A stretch of DNA of 31,949 nucleotides. Source: a virus. Positions 15,865-23,853 of the stretch are shown here, piece by piece; position 1 is the stretch's first letter; each line of letters begins with the position of its first letter. The stretch is taken from IMG/VR virus record IMGVR_UViG_3300031842_000026, positions 1 to 31,949 of that record; one strand, 5' to 3'. The position numbers were made by a program, and so were the translations under genes. Below the pieces are notes generated by a model. It did no database searches. It saw nothing but the letters and a program-made list of their open reading frames with translations, and was not told the origin of the DNA.

Positions 15865-16473
15865 GTGGGCAGTACGTCGGGTCATCAATTGCTGAGTGTT
15901 ATGGCAGGAGGCGGACCGTCTGCCGTCATAAGCTTCGCAATAACTTACGGGCTTTGGGTGGCGTATACGCGACGCCGGCCCAGCATCGCAGTTGTTGTTT
16001 TAGCTTTTTTTGTCAGCGTTTGCGCCTATTCATTTGGAGCGCAACTTGTAAGTTCTTCCCCAGCGGCGTTTCGAGCAGGCCCGCTGGAATGGTTCGTTCC
16101 GTTGACAGTTTGTGCGGTCACAGTGCTGATCTTCACTTTCTACAAGCGTGAATCGAAAGTTGTTGAAACTAATCAGCGATTAGAAATGATTCCGACACCC
16201 GACGTAGCATCGACCCCAGTGGTCAATAAGGCTGGCGCCAAGACAACCGAGGCGTCAACGCCGATCGATCTAAACAATTTCAGCAAACACTGGCTCAAAT
16301 ACGCGGGTGCGCTTATTTTACTGGTCTTTACATTGTTCCGGTATGACATAGTCGGCACTGGTGCGCCTGCGGACGGACGGGCGGCATCAGCCTTCGTCCT
16401 TGATCGATGGACGGGCAGCGTAACATTTTACTATGGAACGAATTATCGTGAGACCGTCGAATCAAAAGAATGA
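15865..16473 (+). CDS. Four-helix membrane protein, candidate superinfection-exclusion protein
   Basis: The product has 202 residues. Predicted membrane helices lie near 16-34 (SAVISFAITYGLWVAYT), 40-60, 74-93 (WFVPLTVCAVTVLIFTFY) and 145-163 (YAGALILLVFTLF), with a loop of about 50 residues between the third and fourth. The start is a GTG with a weak GGGG upstream; ATG 15901 is an alternative but would cut close to the first helix. No family is recognised. It lies 47 nt behind the Mnt-like gene on the same strand, the position of sieA in P22, which encodes an inner-membrane protein that blocks DNA entry of related phages. That parallel is by position and topology only. It converges with the structural block. 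Confidence 0.65.
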   Translation: MGSTSGHQLLSVMAGGGPSAVISFAITYGLWVAYTRRRPSIAVVVLAFFVSVCAYSFGAQLVSSSPAAFRAGPLEWFVPLTVCAVTVLIFTFYKRESKVVETNQRLEMIPTPDVASTPVVNKAGAKTTEASTPIDLNNFSKHWLKYAGALILLVFTLFRYDIVGTGAPADGRAASAFVLDRWTGSVTFYYGTNYRETVESKE

Positions 16474-16519
16474 GTTGGCTCGGCTTTCCTGAAGCGAAGC
16501 AAGCGTCGTTCCATATTGC

Positions 16520-17827
16520 TCACGGATTGAGGCCATAAGCCCTCTGGCGTGCGCGCAATTGCTCCTGAACGACCTTTGGCCACTGCCATTCGGGCACGCC
16601 GGCTTGATTTAAACCGTTAGCGACGTCTTCGACGGACGCGCCGTTCTCCAAGGCGGCGTTTGCCTGTGCCAAAGCTTGATCGGTAGATGCGGCCGATATG
16701 CCGGGGGCATCCTTCGCGGCGGCGCGTTGCAGGTCCTCGATACGGCGTCTTACGCCCTCCTGTGCCCGAGCCGGGACGCCCGGGATAGGCTTTTCGCCGG
16801 ATGGTGCCGGCGTGGGCTGGGATGCTTCTTGTTTAGCTGGCGCGGATGAGGGCGCAGCGATGGCCGATGGATCGACAATTTTCCCGGTGGTATTGTCGAA
16901 CAAAACCTTTTTCTCAGCTCGCGATGGTGCTCCGCTGGGAACGCCTGGCATGGCATCGCCTCGGATCAGCGACATTCTGTCGTTGATCAGCTTTTCCTGC
17001 TGGTCACGGGGCATGTTATACAACGTCGTCTTGCCCAGCTCGTCGACATGCTCTTTTTCGAGCGACTTGATCGCAGCCGCCCGATCCTTTGTGGGGCCAA
17101 CGCCGAACTGCTGGTCAATTTTCTTTTTCTTTTCGTATGTGTCCAGTTCGGTGGCCTGTTTGCGGGCCTCCTCCTGCTGTTTCGCCCATGCATTCGCTGC
17201 GTCGGGATTGAAGTTGCCTGCAACGAACCCCGGGATGTCTTTAACGTCGAATGTCTGTGTGATGGGTTCCCCATCGGCCCGATTGATTTGTATCGTGACG
17301 CCCGGGTTGCCGGTATACGGATTGGTGCCCTGCGCTACCTTTTTGAAGTTGTAGCCTTCTCCGAAGTAACCAGGAGTTTGAGCACCCTTGTTCAACCACT
17401 CAAGCCCACCGTCAACGTCCCCCATCGTAAACAGGCGAAGCGAGTTCATGAATGCACGTGAGCCAGTTTTTGTGTTCTCGTCATCGGCCCACTTTTGGAA
17501 TTTTGTTGCTCCTTCGATGTCACCATTCAACTGAAGCTGTTTGATGCGGGGCTGGACGAAGCCTTTGTTGTAGGCGTTGCCGAAATCATCGTCGGTGAGT
17601 ATTCCTGATTTCACCTTTTGGTCGAAGTCGGCCTGAAAGTCCTTCGCCAGCTTGTCGGAAGCGTTCCGCTGTTCCAGCGCACGGTTATATTCGACGTCCT
17701 CGCGTTGCTGCAGAACCTTCTTCCGCTCGGCGTCATCCCGCGCAAGATCTGCGTCGGCCCAATCCTGCTTGACCTTTTGGGCCTTCTCGAATCCGTCCAT
17801 AAATCCACCGAGACCAATTCCCAACAT
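16520..17827 (-). CDS. Probable internal virion (core or ejection) protein
   Basis: The product has 435 residues. The N-terminal 100 residues are strongly charged and helical (FEKAQKVKQDWADADLARDD, AERKKVLQQRED), a middle part (150-210) is beta-like, a second charged helix follows (WAKQQEEARKQATELDTYEK), and a Pro/Ala-rich linker (about 315-355) leads to a helical C-terminus. It is soluble, without signal or membrane segments. AAGGAG before ATG 17827 overlaps the end of the upstream gene, so the two are coupled. Being last in the minus-strand structural unit, behind the nozzle-like and S74 genes, fits an inner-core or ejection protein as in podoviruses. No named family is recognised. Confidence 0.6.
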   Translation of the reverse strand: MLGIGLGGFMDGFEKAQKVKQDWADADLARDDAERKKVLQQREDVEYNRALEQRNASDKLAKDFQADFDQKVKSGILTDDDFGNAYNKGFVQPRIKQLQLNGDIEGATKFQKWADDENTKTGSRAFMNSLRLFTMGDVDGGLEWLNKGAQTPGYFGEGYNFKKVAQGTNPYTGNPGVTIQINRADGEPITQTFDVKDIPGFVAGNFNPDAANAWAKQQEEARKQATELDTYEKKKKIDQQFGVGPTKDRAAAIKSLEKEHVDELGKTTLYNMPRDQQEKLINDRMSLIRGDAMPGVPSGAPSRAEKKVLFDNTTGKIVDPSAIAAPSSAPAKQEASQPTPAPSGEKPIPGVPARAQEGVRRRIEDLQRAAAKDAPGISAASTDQALAQANAALENGASVEDVANGLNQAGVPEWQWPKVVQEQLRARQRAYGLNP

Positions 17828-17831
17828 GGCG

Positions 17832-18992
17832 TTACTCCTTCACGGGTTTGCGTTTGACGGACGGTACAGACGCTTTCGGGGTGGCAGGTCCGACGCCGCC
17901 AAGCCCAATCGCCTCGATTGTTGCGTCCAGCTTCTTGTCGAGGTCCTGCACCGCCTTCATGGTGATGCCGATGGCATCCTGCGCAGCGATGTTTTTCCCA
18001 TCGCCCAGCCCCGTCTGTTCGGTGAAATCCTGAGCGTAGGTGCCGATATGCCGACCTTCATCGGCGACACCCTGTTTGTAGTCCCAAGCCTCGACAGGCA
18101 TCTCGCGCACAGCTTCGAGCGCGGTGCCGTCGTCGATCGGCTCCTTATTCTCTTTCGCTTCCTCGTCGGACTTGAAGATCAAACCTGCGATTCCTCCGAG
18201 GGCGCCGCCAATGCCCTTGGCGTTCTGCGCATTGAGATCTTGCTGGGCCTTCCATGCCTGAATTTGGAGCCCGTACTGCTGGTTCAAACTCGATGCCTGT
18301 CCGGCATAACCTTGCATCGCCCCACTATACCCTGAGTTCATGATATTGGATGCAGCGAGTGCCTGGCTATTCGATGCTTGTGACCCTGATAAAGCGGTAC
18401 CACTCGCCGCGACGCTGCCACCGGCACCCGCGGCGGCTTGGGCCGGGAGACCCTTGCCGAGATTGACCACGTCGGCTTTGAGCGCGAGGCCTTTGTCACG
18501 CACCGCCTGCCGCGATGTATTGGCCGCGCCAGCCTCCGCCAGCGTCGTTCCGAGGTCGGATGCGGCCTGCACCCCGGCAAAGCGTCCGCTGCCCGGTGTG
18601 ACGCCCATGGATGCGTTTGCGCGCTCCGTTGCGGCCCGGTTGTTTGCCGCTGCGGTCTGGACATCGGCGCGCGCCTCTGCCGCTGCCTCGGCCTGCCGCT
18701 CCTCAGTTGCGTAATTGGAAGCCTCGTCAATAAACTGATCTTCGATGGGCTTATAGACAGAGTTATATCGCTCCCGATCCTCGCGCGACCACTTGGCCTG
18801 ATCCGTGGCTAGACCCAGCTGCTGCTCCGTCACGCGATTGGTAAGATCGTCGAGAACTTTTTGACGCTCTTCAGACGTAGCAAACGCATCTTTGGCAAAA
18901 CTCAGCCAATCCTCGCCGGTCTGCGCCTGTTTAAGTGCCGCTGCGCCGATCTGTGGATCGGGAGCCGGTGCAGAAGTGCTGCCTTTGCCCAT
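17832..18992 (-). CDS. Virion protein with C-terminal S74-type chaperone domain
   Basis: The product has 386 residues. The first 270 or so are Ala/Gln/Gly/Ser-rich and helical (TAAANNRAATERANASMG, AASNIMNSGYSGAMQGYAG). Residues about 273-360 look like the S74 intramolecular chaperone: KSDEEAKENKEPI with the Ser and Lys placed as in self-cleaving domains, then ALEAVREMPVEAWDYK, RHIGTYAQDF and a final helix (AIGITMKAVQDLDKKLDA). S74 domains assemble trimeric fibres and then cut themselves off. ATG 18992 has AGAGG at 7 nt; a longer start at 19031 would swallow the late-gene motif at 19018-19029. It begins its own late unit and is followed by the core-protein gene. The body is not typical of a beta-helical fibre. 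Confidence 0.72.
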   Translation of the reverse strand: MGKGSTSAPAPDPQIGAAALKQAQTGEDWLSFAKDAFATSEERQKVLDDLTNRVTEQQLGLATDQAKWSREDRERYNSVYKPIEDQFIDEASNYATEERQAEAAAEARADVQTAAANNRAATERANASMGVTPGSGRFAGVQAASDLGTTLAEAGAANTSRQAVRDKGLALKADVVNLGKGLPAQAAAGAGGSVAASGTALSGSQASNSQALAASNIMNSGYSGAMQGYAGQASSLNQQYGLQIQAWKAQQDLNAQNAKGIGGALGGIAGLIFKSDEEAKENKEPIDDGTALEAVREMPVEAWDYKQGVADEGRHIGTYAQDFTEQTGLGDGKNIAAQDAIGITMKAVQDLDKKLDATIEAIGLGGVGPATPKASVPSVKRKPVKE

Positions 18993-19017
18993 GATGCTAC
19001 CTCTTTGATGACGAGAT

Positions 19018-19029
19018 GCACTCATGCGC
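19018..19029 (-). promoter_or_regulatory. Late-gene motif copy B, S74/core-protein unit
   Basis: GCGCATGAGTGC on the minus strand, ending 25 nt before ATG 18992. It shares AACACAT at the same spacing (five bases before the core) with copy D. TATAAC is just upstream. It lies in the 47 nt gap behind the GNAT gene, which suggests a fresh transcription start inside the structural block. Confidence 0.7.
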
Positions 19030-19039
19030 AATGCATGTG

Positions 19040-19489
19040 TTATAGGGTCTTTTTGCTAACTTTTCCAGCGAAGCGTTCCGGCAGCCAGCGGCATTCGCGC
19101 CGGAGCATGCCATAGACGATCAAATCCTCGCCTTGTTCGCCGGCCTCGCGCAAAATGCCCTCTCGCTGGAACCCAAAATGCTCGTTAAAGCGGATCGCAT
19201 CGGCGTTGTTGACCGAGACGAATGAGTTGAGGCGGGGATAGTCGAGCTGAATAAAAGGGTAAGCGAAAACCCTGATGATGAGTTCCCGTGTGATCCATTT
19301 CCGGCCGCCGTCGGAAACAACCGACACCCAGCACCCCGTTGTGGTGAAACTGTCGAATACTATAACGCCGTGCAGCCCTTCATCGGATTGAACGCCGATC
19401 GCTGCGGCGTCGTCGCGGAACTTGAGGCCTCCGCGGTCCGTCGCCCATGCGAGCATTTCGTCGGTAGGGCTGTAGACGACTTGTTTCAA
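19040..19489 (-). CDS. GNAT-family N-acetyltransferase
   Basis: The product has 149 residues. The C-terminal half carries GNAT features: SFVSVNNADAIRFNEHFGFQ, with the N-x-x-A-x-x-x-x-E-x-x-G-F motif near acetyl-CoA, then REGILREAGEQGEDLIVYGM. Enzymes of this type move acetyl groups to amines; similar small acetyltransferases occur among the structural genes of many podoviruses, where their target is unknown. It starts with TTG 19489, whose bases overlap the previous stop as TTGA, giving coupling; no ATG lies before the conserved N-terminus. Its stop is followed by a late-gene motif for the next unit. Confidence 0.8.
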   Translation of the reverse strand: MKQVVYSPTDEMLAWATDRGGLKFRDDAAAIGVQSDEGLHGVIVFDSFTTTGCWVSVVSDGGRKWITRELIIRVFAYPFIQLDYPRLNSFVSVNNADAIRFNEHFGFQREGILREAGEQGEDLIVYGMLRRECRWLPERFAGKVSKKTL

Positions 19490-19731
19490 CGGATCATCCG
19501 TTTCTGGATCGCCATGGCGACGCCGTTGAGGCGCTTCGAAATGTCTTCGAGGTCTTTTTGAAGGGCGTTGAAGTCGGCCATGGTAGGGGCGGCGGTGAGC
19601 TGCGCCGACTTGAGTTTGGCGCTGATCTGTAGCAGCTCGCGCACGTCCTCGATGCGGACAGCGGCCTTGTCGCGGTTGCCTCGCCGCGAACCGTCCAACA
19701 CCTCGAGCTTTTCAAGCTGTTCATTGTTCAT
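19486..19731 (-). CDS. Small coiled-coil phage protein
   Basis: The product has 81 residues, charged and helical throughout (IEDVRELLQISAKLKSAQ; MADFNALQKDLEDISKRLNG), with heptad-like spacing of Leu and Ile and no signal or membrane segment. It is linked by ATGA to the nozzle-like gene upstream and by TTGA to the GNAT gene downstream, so the three are translated as a coupled set. No family is recognised; a chaperone or structural linker in tail assembly is possible from position only. Confidence 0.6.
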   Translation of the reverse strand: MNNEQLEKLEVLDGSRRGNRDKAAVRIEDVRELLQISAKLKSAQLTAAPTMADFNALQKDLEDISKRLNGVAMAIQKRMIR

Positions 19732-21467
19732 GCGAGGGTCCTCAATTCGTCTACAGAAGAGGCCATCGCAATACGGCTGATCGCCACGTTGGAAGACACT
19801 GCAATTTCCCAGATACGGGCCATGCTCTTCGCGGGGAGGCGTTGGACAACGTCGGTCCTGTCAATGACCCGAACCAACTGGCCGTCGCCAAACACGCCGA
19901 CAGAAATGCTTAGATATTCTGGCAGCGCGAGCATCGTGTCGCCATTTACCGGGTACTCGTTCCAGCAATGCTCATTTATAGCCGAGTTCAGCTGGCCGCT
20001 GGCGAAGATAGCCGCGTTCTCCTCCGCGATGCGCTCACGGTCTGCAATGATGCTGGGGTCAACCGTGGCAGAGCCGAGTTTCCCGCGATCGACGAGGATT
20101 GCGCCAAAATTCATCGGCCGAGGAAGCCACCATTCTTTCGAGCGCCAGACCATCGTTTCGGGTGGCCCTTCGGGCGGGTCGAACTGATAGATGCTCGTCT
20201 CTCCCGGGCGAGTGAAATAGAGCGATGAATCAGTTACATCAAAAAAGCACGCCGTCAAAATTTCGGCGGACCGCATCAAAAATGGCGTTGCGCCCACCGT
20301 AACAAACACGCAACCTGCGACGCGCTGATTATCAGCCTCTGTGTCGTAGAACAGGGCATATGCGCCCGAATACTGTGCGCCTATCGCTGTCGCCGGGGAC
20401 AACTTAAGCCAGTCGTGTGGGCGGAAAATTTCCCGGGTGACGAGATTGACCGCTCCGTCGCCACCTACTGCGACAAGACCATCGTTGCTCGGATAGCAGA
20501 TTGCATATCCGAGATCGGCAACGCCTCGCGCGTTGATGCAGGGAAAATTCGACTCGAGCTTCTGAGATTGCATCGAATCCGGATGGCTGCCGGTCATGAC
20601 GTAGGGATTCGCCTTTGTCATGACGACGAGCACGCTCCCTATCGATCCGAGCGCAACCACGTCGCTGTCGCAGTTCAATATGTATTTTTCCGGCCAGGCG
20701 TGCGGTCGCCATGGCTCGCAGAAGTACACGCTGCGTCCCACGAACGCTGCCATCATCCCATTTGGCATCACGGTCAGGCCTGTGAGGGCCGCTGGCGGCT
20801 CGTCCCAGCCGGCGGAGGGAAGGGCTTCCTGAAATGCGTCAACCGCAACGCCGTCCACATAGTCATCAGCCGCAGCAGGGCGCTCGGCGATAAAATACAA
20901 ATAGGTTCCGGTGGAACCAGTCTGGCTGCGGTAGATGCGCTGCTTGGTAATTCTTCGTCCGGCGAGAGGCATGGCAAAGCCAGAGAGCGTGACGTCCTGC
21001 CCGGGCTTCCAGTCAATTATATTCGAAGCAGGCGAGGGCGCCGTCTCCTCGCCGAAGTCAGTGACATAGGTGTAGACGTAAGTTCGGCTTTGCGTATCTC
21101 CGGTGCCCGTGCCGGTAGCTGTCGCGGTGAGCGCGTCGAGGGGACGTGGCACCGCGAGATTGAAGATATCATCGTCTATGCGCATTTTCGGTGGACCGTC
21201 GCCGGTGTAATAAAGCCGCTCTTGCGCAACCGGCCCGGGGGCGGCGTCAACGACGACAGGCCAAGAAAGCCAGGTGCCGTTGTGACGATAGATTGTTTTG
21301 GCTCCAGCCTCTGCAAAGGCTCCAGATTTTAGGGATTTTCGCAGAGGTGTCAGGCCACCATCATCGAGACGTGCATTGACGGCCTCCTGCGCTGCCGTTT
21401 CCGGCAGAAGACGAGGGAGGATAAGCGGGCGCTCTCCGATAAAGGCTGAGATGTTAATGGCTGGCAT
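19728..21467 (-). CDS. Probable tail nozzle or DNA-stabilisation protein (beta-propeller-like)
   Basis: The product has 579 residues. The N-terminal segment (NARLDDGGLTPLRKS, then a TIYRHNGTWLSW strand) resembles openings of podoviral tail nozzle or packaged-DNA stabilisation proteins. Repeated short beta-strand units follow (RIYRSQTGSTGTYLYFIAE, MMAAFVGRSVYFCEPWRPH, GLVAVGGDGAVNLVTREIF, YALFYDTEADNQRVAG), as in blades of a propeller. ATG follows GGGAGG at 6 nt. In podoviruses this position, near adaptor and fibre genes, is where the tail-closing protein is found. The family is not certain; a general tail structural protein is the safer call. Confidence 0.72.
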   Translation of the reverse strand: MPAINISAFIGERPLILPRLLPETAAQEAVNARLDDGGLTPLRKSLKSGAFAEAGAKTIYRHNGTWLSWPVVVDAAPGPVAQERLYYTGDGPPKMRIDDDIFNLAVPRPLDALTATATGTGTGDTQSRTYVYTYVTDFGEETAPSPASNIIDWKPGQDVTLSGFAMPLAGRRITKQRIYRSQTGSTGTYLYFIAERPAAADDYVDGVAVDAFQEALPSAGWDEPPAALTGLTVMPNGMMAAFVGRSVYFCEPWRPHAWPEKYILNCDSDVVALGSIGSVLVVMTKANPYVMTGSHPDSMQSQKLESNFPCINARGVADLGYAICYPSNDGLVAVGGDGAVNLVTREIFRPHDWLKLSPATAIGAQYSGAYALFYDTEADNQRVAGCVFVTVGATPFLMRSAEILTACFFDVTDSSLYFTRPGETSIYQFDPPEGPPETMVWRSKEWWLPRPMNFGAILVDRGKLGSATVDPSIIADRERIAEENAAIFASGQLNSAINEHCWNEYPVNGDTMLALPEYLSISVGVFGDGQLVRVIDRTDVVQRLPAKSMARIWEIAVSSNVAISRIAMASSVDELRTLA

Positions 21468-21485
21468 CGGCCGCCACCTCCCGAT

Positions 21486-22055
21486 TTACGCGACTTCGGC
21501 CTGCCGCCACATGGTATCAACCTGCAACTCCGTCAGACTGAGCGCGGATGCGATCAATACCAGTGTCGGATGAGAGCGTTCGAAATTGCCCGTAGAAGCC
21601 CACTCAATCTTCGCTTCCTCCTTGGCAATACCTTCCGGCATTGCGGCGATTTTGGCTTCTACGGACTCGATGGTTATGCCATTCCGGAGGAGGGTGAGCC
21701 GCAGTTGACGGGCTGAGATGTTCTTGAAAACTGCCTGTTCCGGTGGAGCGGCAACAAGCACACCGCCGTGATAGAGCATTCCCTCCGCAATATCGTCCGG
21801 GTCCGCGTCGATGCCCAAAACAATCCTGTCGTTTGGCACCATGCGTGAGGGGTCTTGCTCAACGTTTGTAACCTTGAGCGTCACCGGATCGACCATCGCC
21901 CATGCCCCATAGATAGCCGTCAGGAAATTACCCTGTTCGTCCCATGTCGTGAGACCGCGCCGCGTTTCGTACCAGTCGTGGCCGTCCTCATTGGTAAAGA
22001 ACTGGATGCCGGTTGTACTGGTGAGCTTGAAGTGTCCAAAATTGATGATTTCCAT
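21486..22055 (-). CDS. Tail-fibre-associated phage protein
   Basis: The product has 189 residues. An N-terminal beta-like part (MEIINFGHFKLTSTTGIQFF) reads like a small fibre or assembly domain. The C-terminal part (QLRLTLLRNGITIESVEAKI, KIEWASTGNFERSHPTLVLI) matches the helical tail often seen at the end of phage tail-fibre or assembly proteins, where a WE/WA segment and QLRxxL motif recur. GAGGTG precedes the ATG at 5 nt. It lies directly after the fibre gene, the usual place of a fibre-assembly chaperone. Whether it is part of the virion or only a chaperone cannot be told. Confidence 0.65.
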   Translation of the reverse strand: MEIINFGHFKLTSTTGIQFFTNEDGHDWYETRRGLTTWDEQGNFLTAIYGAWAMVDPVTLKVTNVEQDPSRMVPNDRIVLGIDADPDDIAEGMLYHGGVLVAAPPEQAVFKNISARQLRLTLLRNGITIESVEAKIAAMPEGIAKEEAKIEWASTGNFERSHPTLVLIASALSLTELQVDTMWRQAEVA

Positions 22056-22064
22056 GGGTTCACC

Positions 22065-23066
22065 TCAAGCGTTATGTGCCGTGATCCAGCCGCGCACCGG
22101 ATCGAAGAGTTGGAAGTAGCGATAGCAGAAATGTTTCATCCAATTGTTGCTCTCAATATAAAAGCCGGTCACTGCGCTTCCTGCCGGAGCTTCTTGCCAC
22201 ATCATGTAATTCACACTGAATTCGCCACGGGACACCCACCGGGAATTGATGTTAGCCACGCGGTCGTTCGCCCAAGCCTGACCACGTTCATTTGCATGAG
22301 CGTAGGCACGGTCTTCAATCCGGCTGTTGATGTCTCCAATCGAGCGCGACCACATCGCCCCATCATCAGATACCCGGAATGCCCAATTCCCATCACTTGC
22401 GACAAAGCCGATGTTGCCATCGTTATGGTGCAAGTTTCGGGTCTGGTTGTTGTCGGTATCCCGCAGATGGACTGTGGGACCGTTGTTACTAATCTGGAGG
22501 TTGCCCGTTAAGGTGCCGCCAATCAGTTTCAAGTATCGCCCGTCAAAGAGGGTGGTAAGCGCAGCCTTGATGTTGCCCCATGTCGTTTTGAACATGGTGG
22601 ACGCACCGGCTGCGACGCCAGCAAAGAAGTCGCCGTCGTCGGGTGTCGTTTTCCCGTTCGCGGCCGCAACCGCTGCCCCGACGGTTGCCGTGGTGACACC
22701 CGGCGGCTTATCGATGAGATCGTTATAGGATCCGGTATACGCGACCTCTTTAAGACCATCCCGGTCCGCAAGGGCCGCGAACGCTCCGGCTGTGATGCGA
22801 ACATCAATACGAGCGCCTGCGGCGAATGATTTGGCAGTAGTGCCCTCCTGTGCGCGTTCGACCGTCAGAACAGCGCCTGCTCGGGCAGTGATCTTGACGA
22901 TTTCCATATTATTGGCAGCGTCAATAATAGTCGCAGGTGTCCAGTCGCCCTCGGCAAGTGCCGGAAATTTCCCTGCGTCAGCGCCTTGGATCGAAATTGT
23001 CGTAGCGTCGTCCATAATGGACGCTGCTAAAAGCGAGACGGCGTTATTTCCGAGCTTCACACCCAT
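22065..23066 (-). CDS. Tail fibre protein
   Basis: The product has 333 residues. Residues 1-80 form a virion-attachment-like beta region (SIQGADAGKFPALAEGDWTP, VLTVERAQEGTTAKSFAAG, GARIDVRITAGAFAAL), typical of the base of podoviral fibres. A LKEVAYTGSYNDLIDKPP segment, common in fibre shafts, leads to LIGGTLTGNLQISNNGPTVH-type strands and a C-terminal region rich in Asn, Trp and aromatics that may bind the receptor. ATG 23066 has AAGGAG at 8 nt and shares one base with the previous stop; the GTG nine bases earlier is less likely. It should set host range by binding surface sugar or protein. Confidence 0.82.
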   Translation of the reverse strand: MGVKLGNNAVSLLAASIMDDATTISIQGADAGKFPALAEGDWTPATIIDAANNMEIVKITARAGAVLTVERAQEGTTAKSFAAGARIDVRITAGAFAALADRDGLKEVAYTGSYNDLIDKPPGVTTATVGAAVAAANGKTTPDDGDFFAGVAAGASTMFKTTWGNIKAALTTLFDGRYLKLIGGTLTGNLQISNNGPTVHLRDTDNNQTRNLHHNDGNIGFVASDGNWAFRVSDDGAMWSRSIGDINSRIEDRAYAHANERGQAWANDRVANINSRWVSRGEFSVNYMMWQEAPAGSAVTGFYIESNNWMKHFCYRYFQLFDPVRGWITAHNA

Positions 23067-23344
23067 CAATGGCACTCCTTGATTTTAAGATTAAAGGCGA
23101 ACTGTTTCGTTCTGCCTTCCTGTGTCGTGACCGTCACCGTGACATTGGCTGTTTCGCCCAGCACCCCTCCGGATATCCAGACCTTCGCATTGGTGTCCGT
23201 ATATTCAGTGCGATCGACGAGAGCGGTGGAGTTCACAATCTCCGTCGAAGCACCGGAAAGCCGGTCGGGAGCTGGCAGCCACCGCGCAAAATCGACGTCA
23301 TAGTCGAGAACGTCGGCAGGCTTTTTCACCATCACATCGGTCAT
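23066..23344 (-). CDS. Small Ig-like virion protein
   Basis: The product has 92 residues. After a short helix-like start (KKPADVLDYDVDFARWLPAP) it forms alternating strands (AKVWISGGVLGETANVTVTV, then TTQEGRTKQFAFNLKIKE), the pattern of a single immunoglobulin-like domain. Small proteins with this DYDVDFxRWL beginning recur near capsid and fibre genes of phages and are thought to be structural. GAGGAG lies 7 nt before the ATG, which overlaps the previous stop as ATGA; its own stop shares a base with the fibre start. Function: probable decoration or fibre accessory; not certain. Confidence 0.65.
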   Translation of the reverse strand: MTDVMVKKPADVLDYDVDFARWLPAPDRLSGASTEIVNSTALVDRTEYTDTNAKVWISGGVLGETANVTVTVTTQEGRTKQFAFNLKIKECH

Positions 23345-23853
23345 GGCATCACTCCTCGTTCTCGAGGTAGGCGCATCACCGTGTTTTCACGCGGCACGAT
23401 GAACCGGCGCAGCTCGGGCGCAACGACCAGCGCGCGCGCGGGCTGAACCCGCATGATCCGGTTCGGCGTGGCGCGGCGAAGGTATCGCCAGGACAAAAAC
23501 GCCGCGCCATTGATCGTGATCGTTGCCGACGACAATGCCGTGATACGGCGCACGAGCTTCGTGCTGGCGGCGGCTGTGATGATTGTGGCGGCTTCGGGAG
23601 CGACACGGCGGGCAACAAACGCAGAGCCAGCGATGGTGAGCTGCGCGGCAGCCACGGCCCGCCGTCGCGCCGTCAGCAGCATCGAACCAGATATCGCAAC
23701 GACAGCAGCGCAGCGCGCCACGATGCGGCGAGTAAGAGAAAGCGTGGACGCAATTTCTGTCTGCGCCGTGCCCGGGGCGGAAACGACGAAATTCCCTTCG
23801 TTGACCCCGAAGGCGTTCACCTCTGCTCCATTGGTCGTGCCGCGGCTTTCCAT
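23341..23853 (-). CDS. Virion-block protein built of 20-residue repeats
   Basis: The product has 170 residues. Residues 38-137 form five tandem units of exactly 20 residues. Units 1-4 follow the pattern aliphatic-x-x-R-R-x-x-A-x-x-A-x-x-x-I-x-G-S (for example LSLTRRIVARCAAVVAISGS, AFVARRVAPEAATIITAAAS, TKLVRRITALSSATITINGA); the fifth is worn. The short N-terminus is polar (GVNEGNFVVSAPG), and the C-terminus is Arg-rich and basic (RRFIVPRENTVMRLPRERG). The ATG shares a base with the previous stop; a longer frame exists but would overlap that gene. The repeats suggest a solenoid or beta-stack, perhaps a spacer or DNA-contacting element in the particle. No family is recognised. Confidence 0.6.
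   Translation of the reverse strand: MESRGTTNGAEVNAFGVNEGNFVVSAPGTAQTEIASTLSLTRRIVARCAAVVAISGSMLLTARRRAVAAAQLTIAGSAFVARRVAPEAATIITAAASTKLVRRITALSSATITINGAAFLSWRYLRRATPNRIMRVQPARALVVAPELRRFIVPRENTVMRLPRERGVMP
23443..23742 (-). repeat. Five tandem 60-bp coding repeats (20 residues each)
   Basis: These bases encode residues 38-137 of the 170-residue protein. The register is exactly 20 residues without gaps. Arg pairs fall at positions 5-6 of units 1, 3 and 4 and 6-7 of unit 2, with Gly/Ala-Ser/Ala at positions 19-20. The fifth unit keeps little. DNA identity between units is low, so they are old repeats kept at the protein level. Confidence 0.6.
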
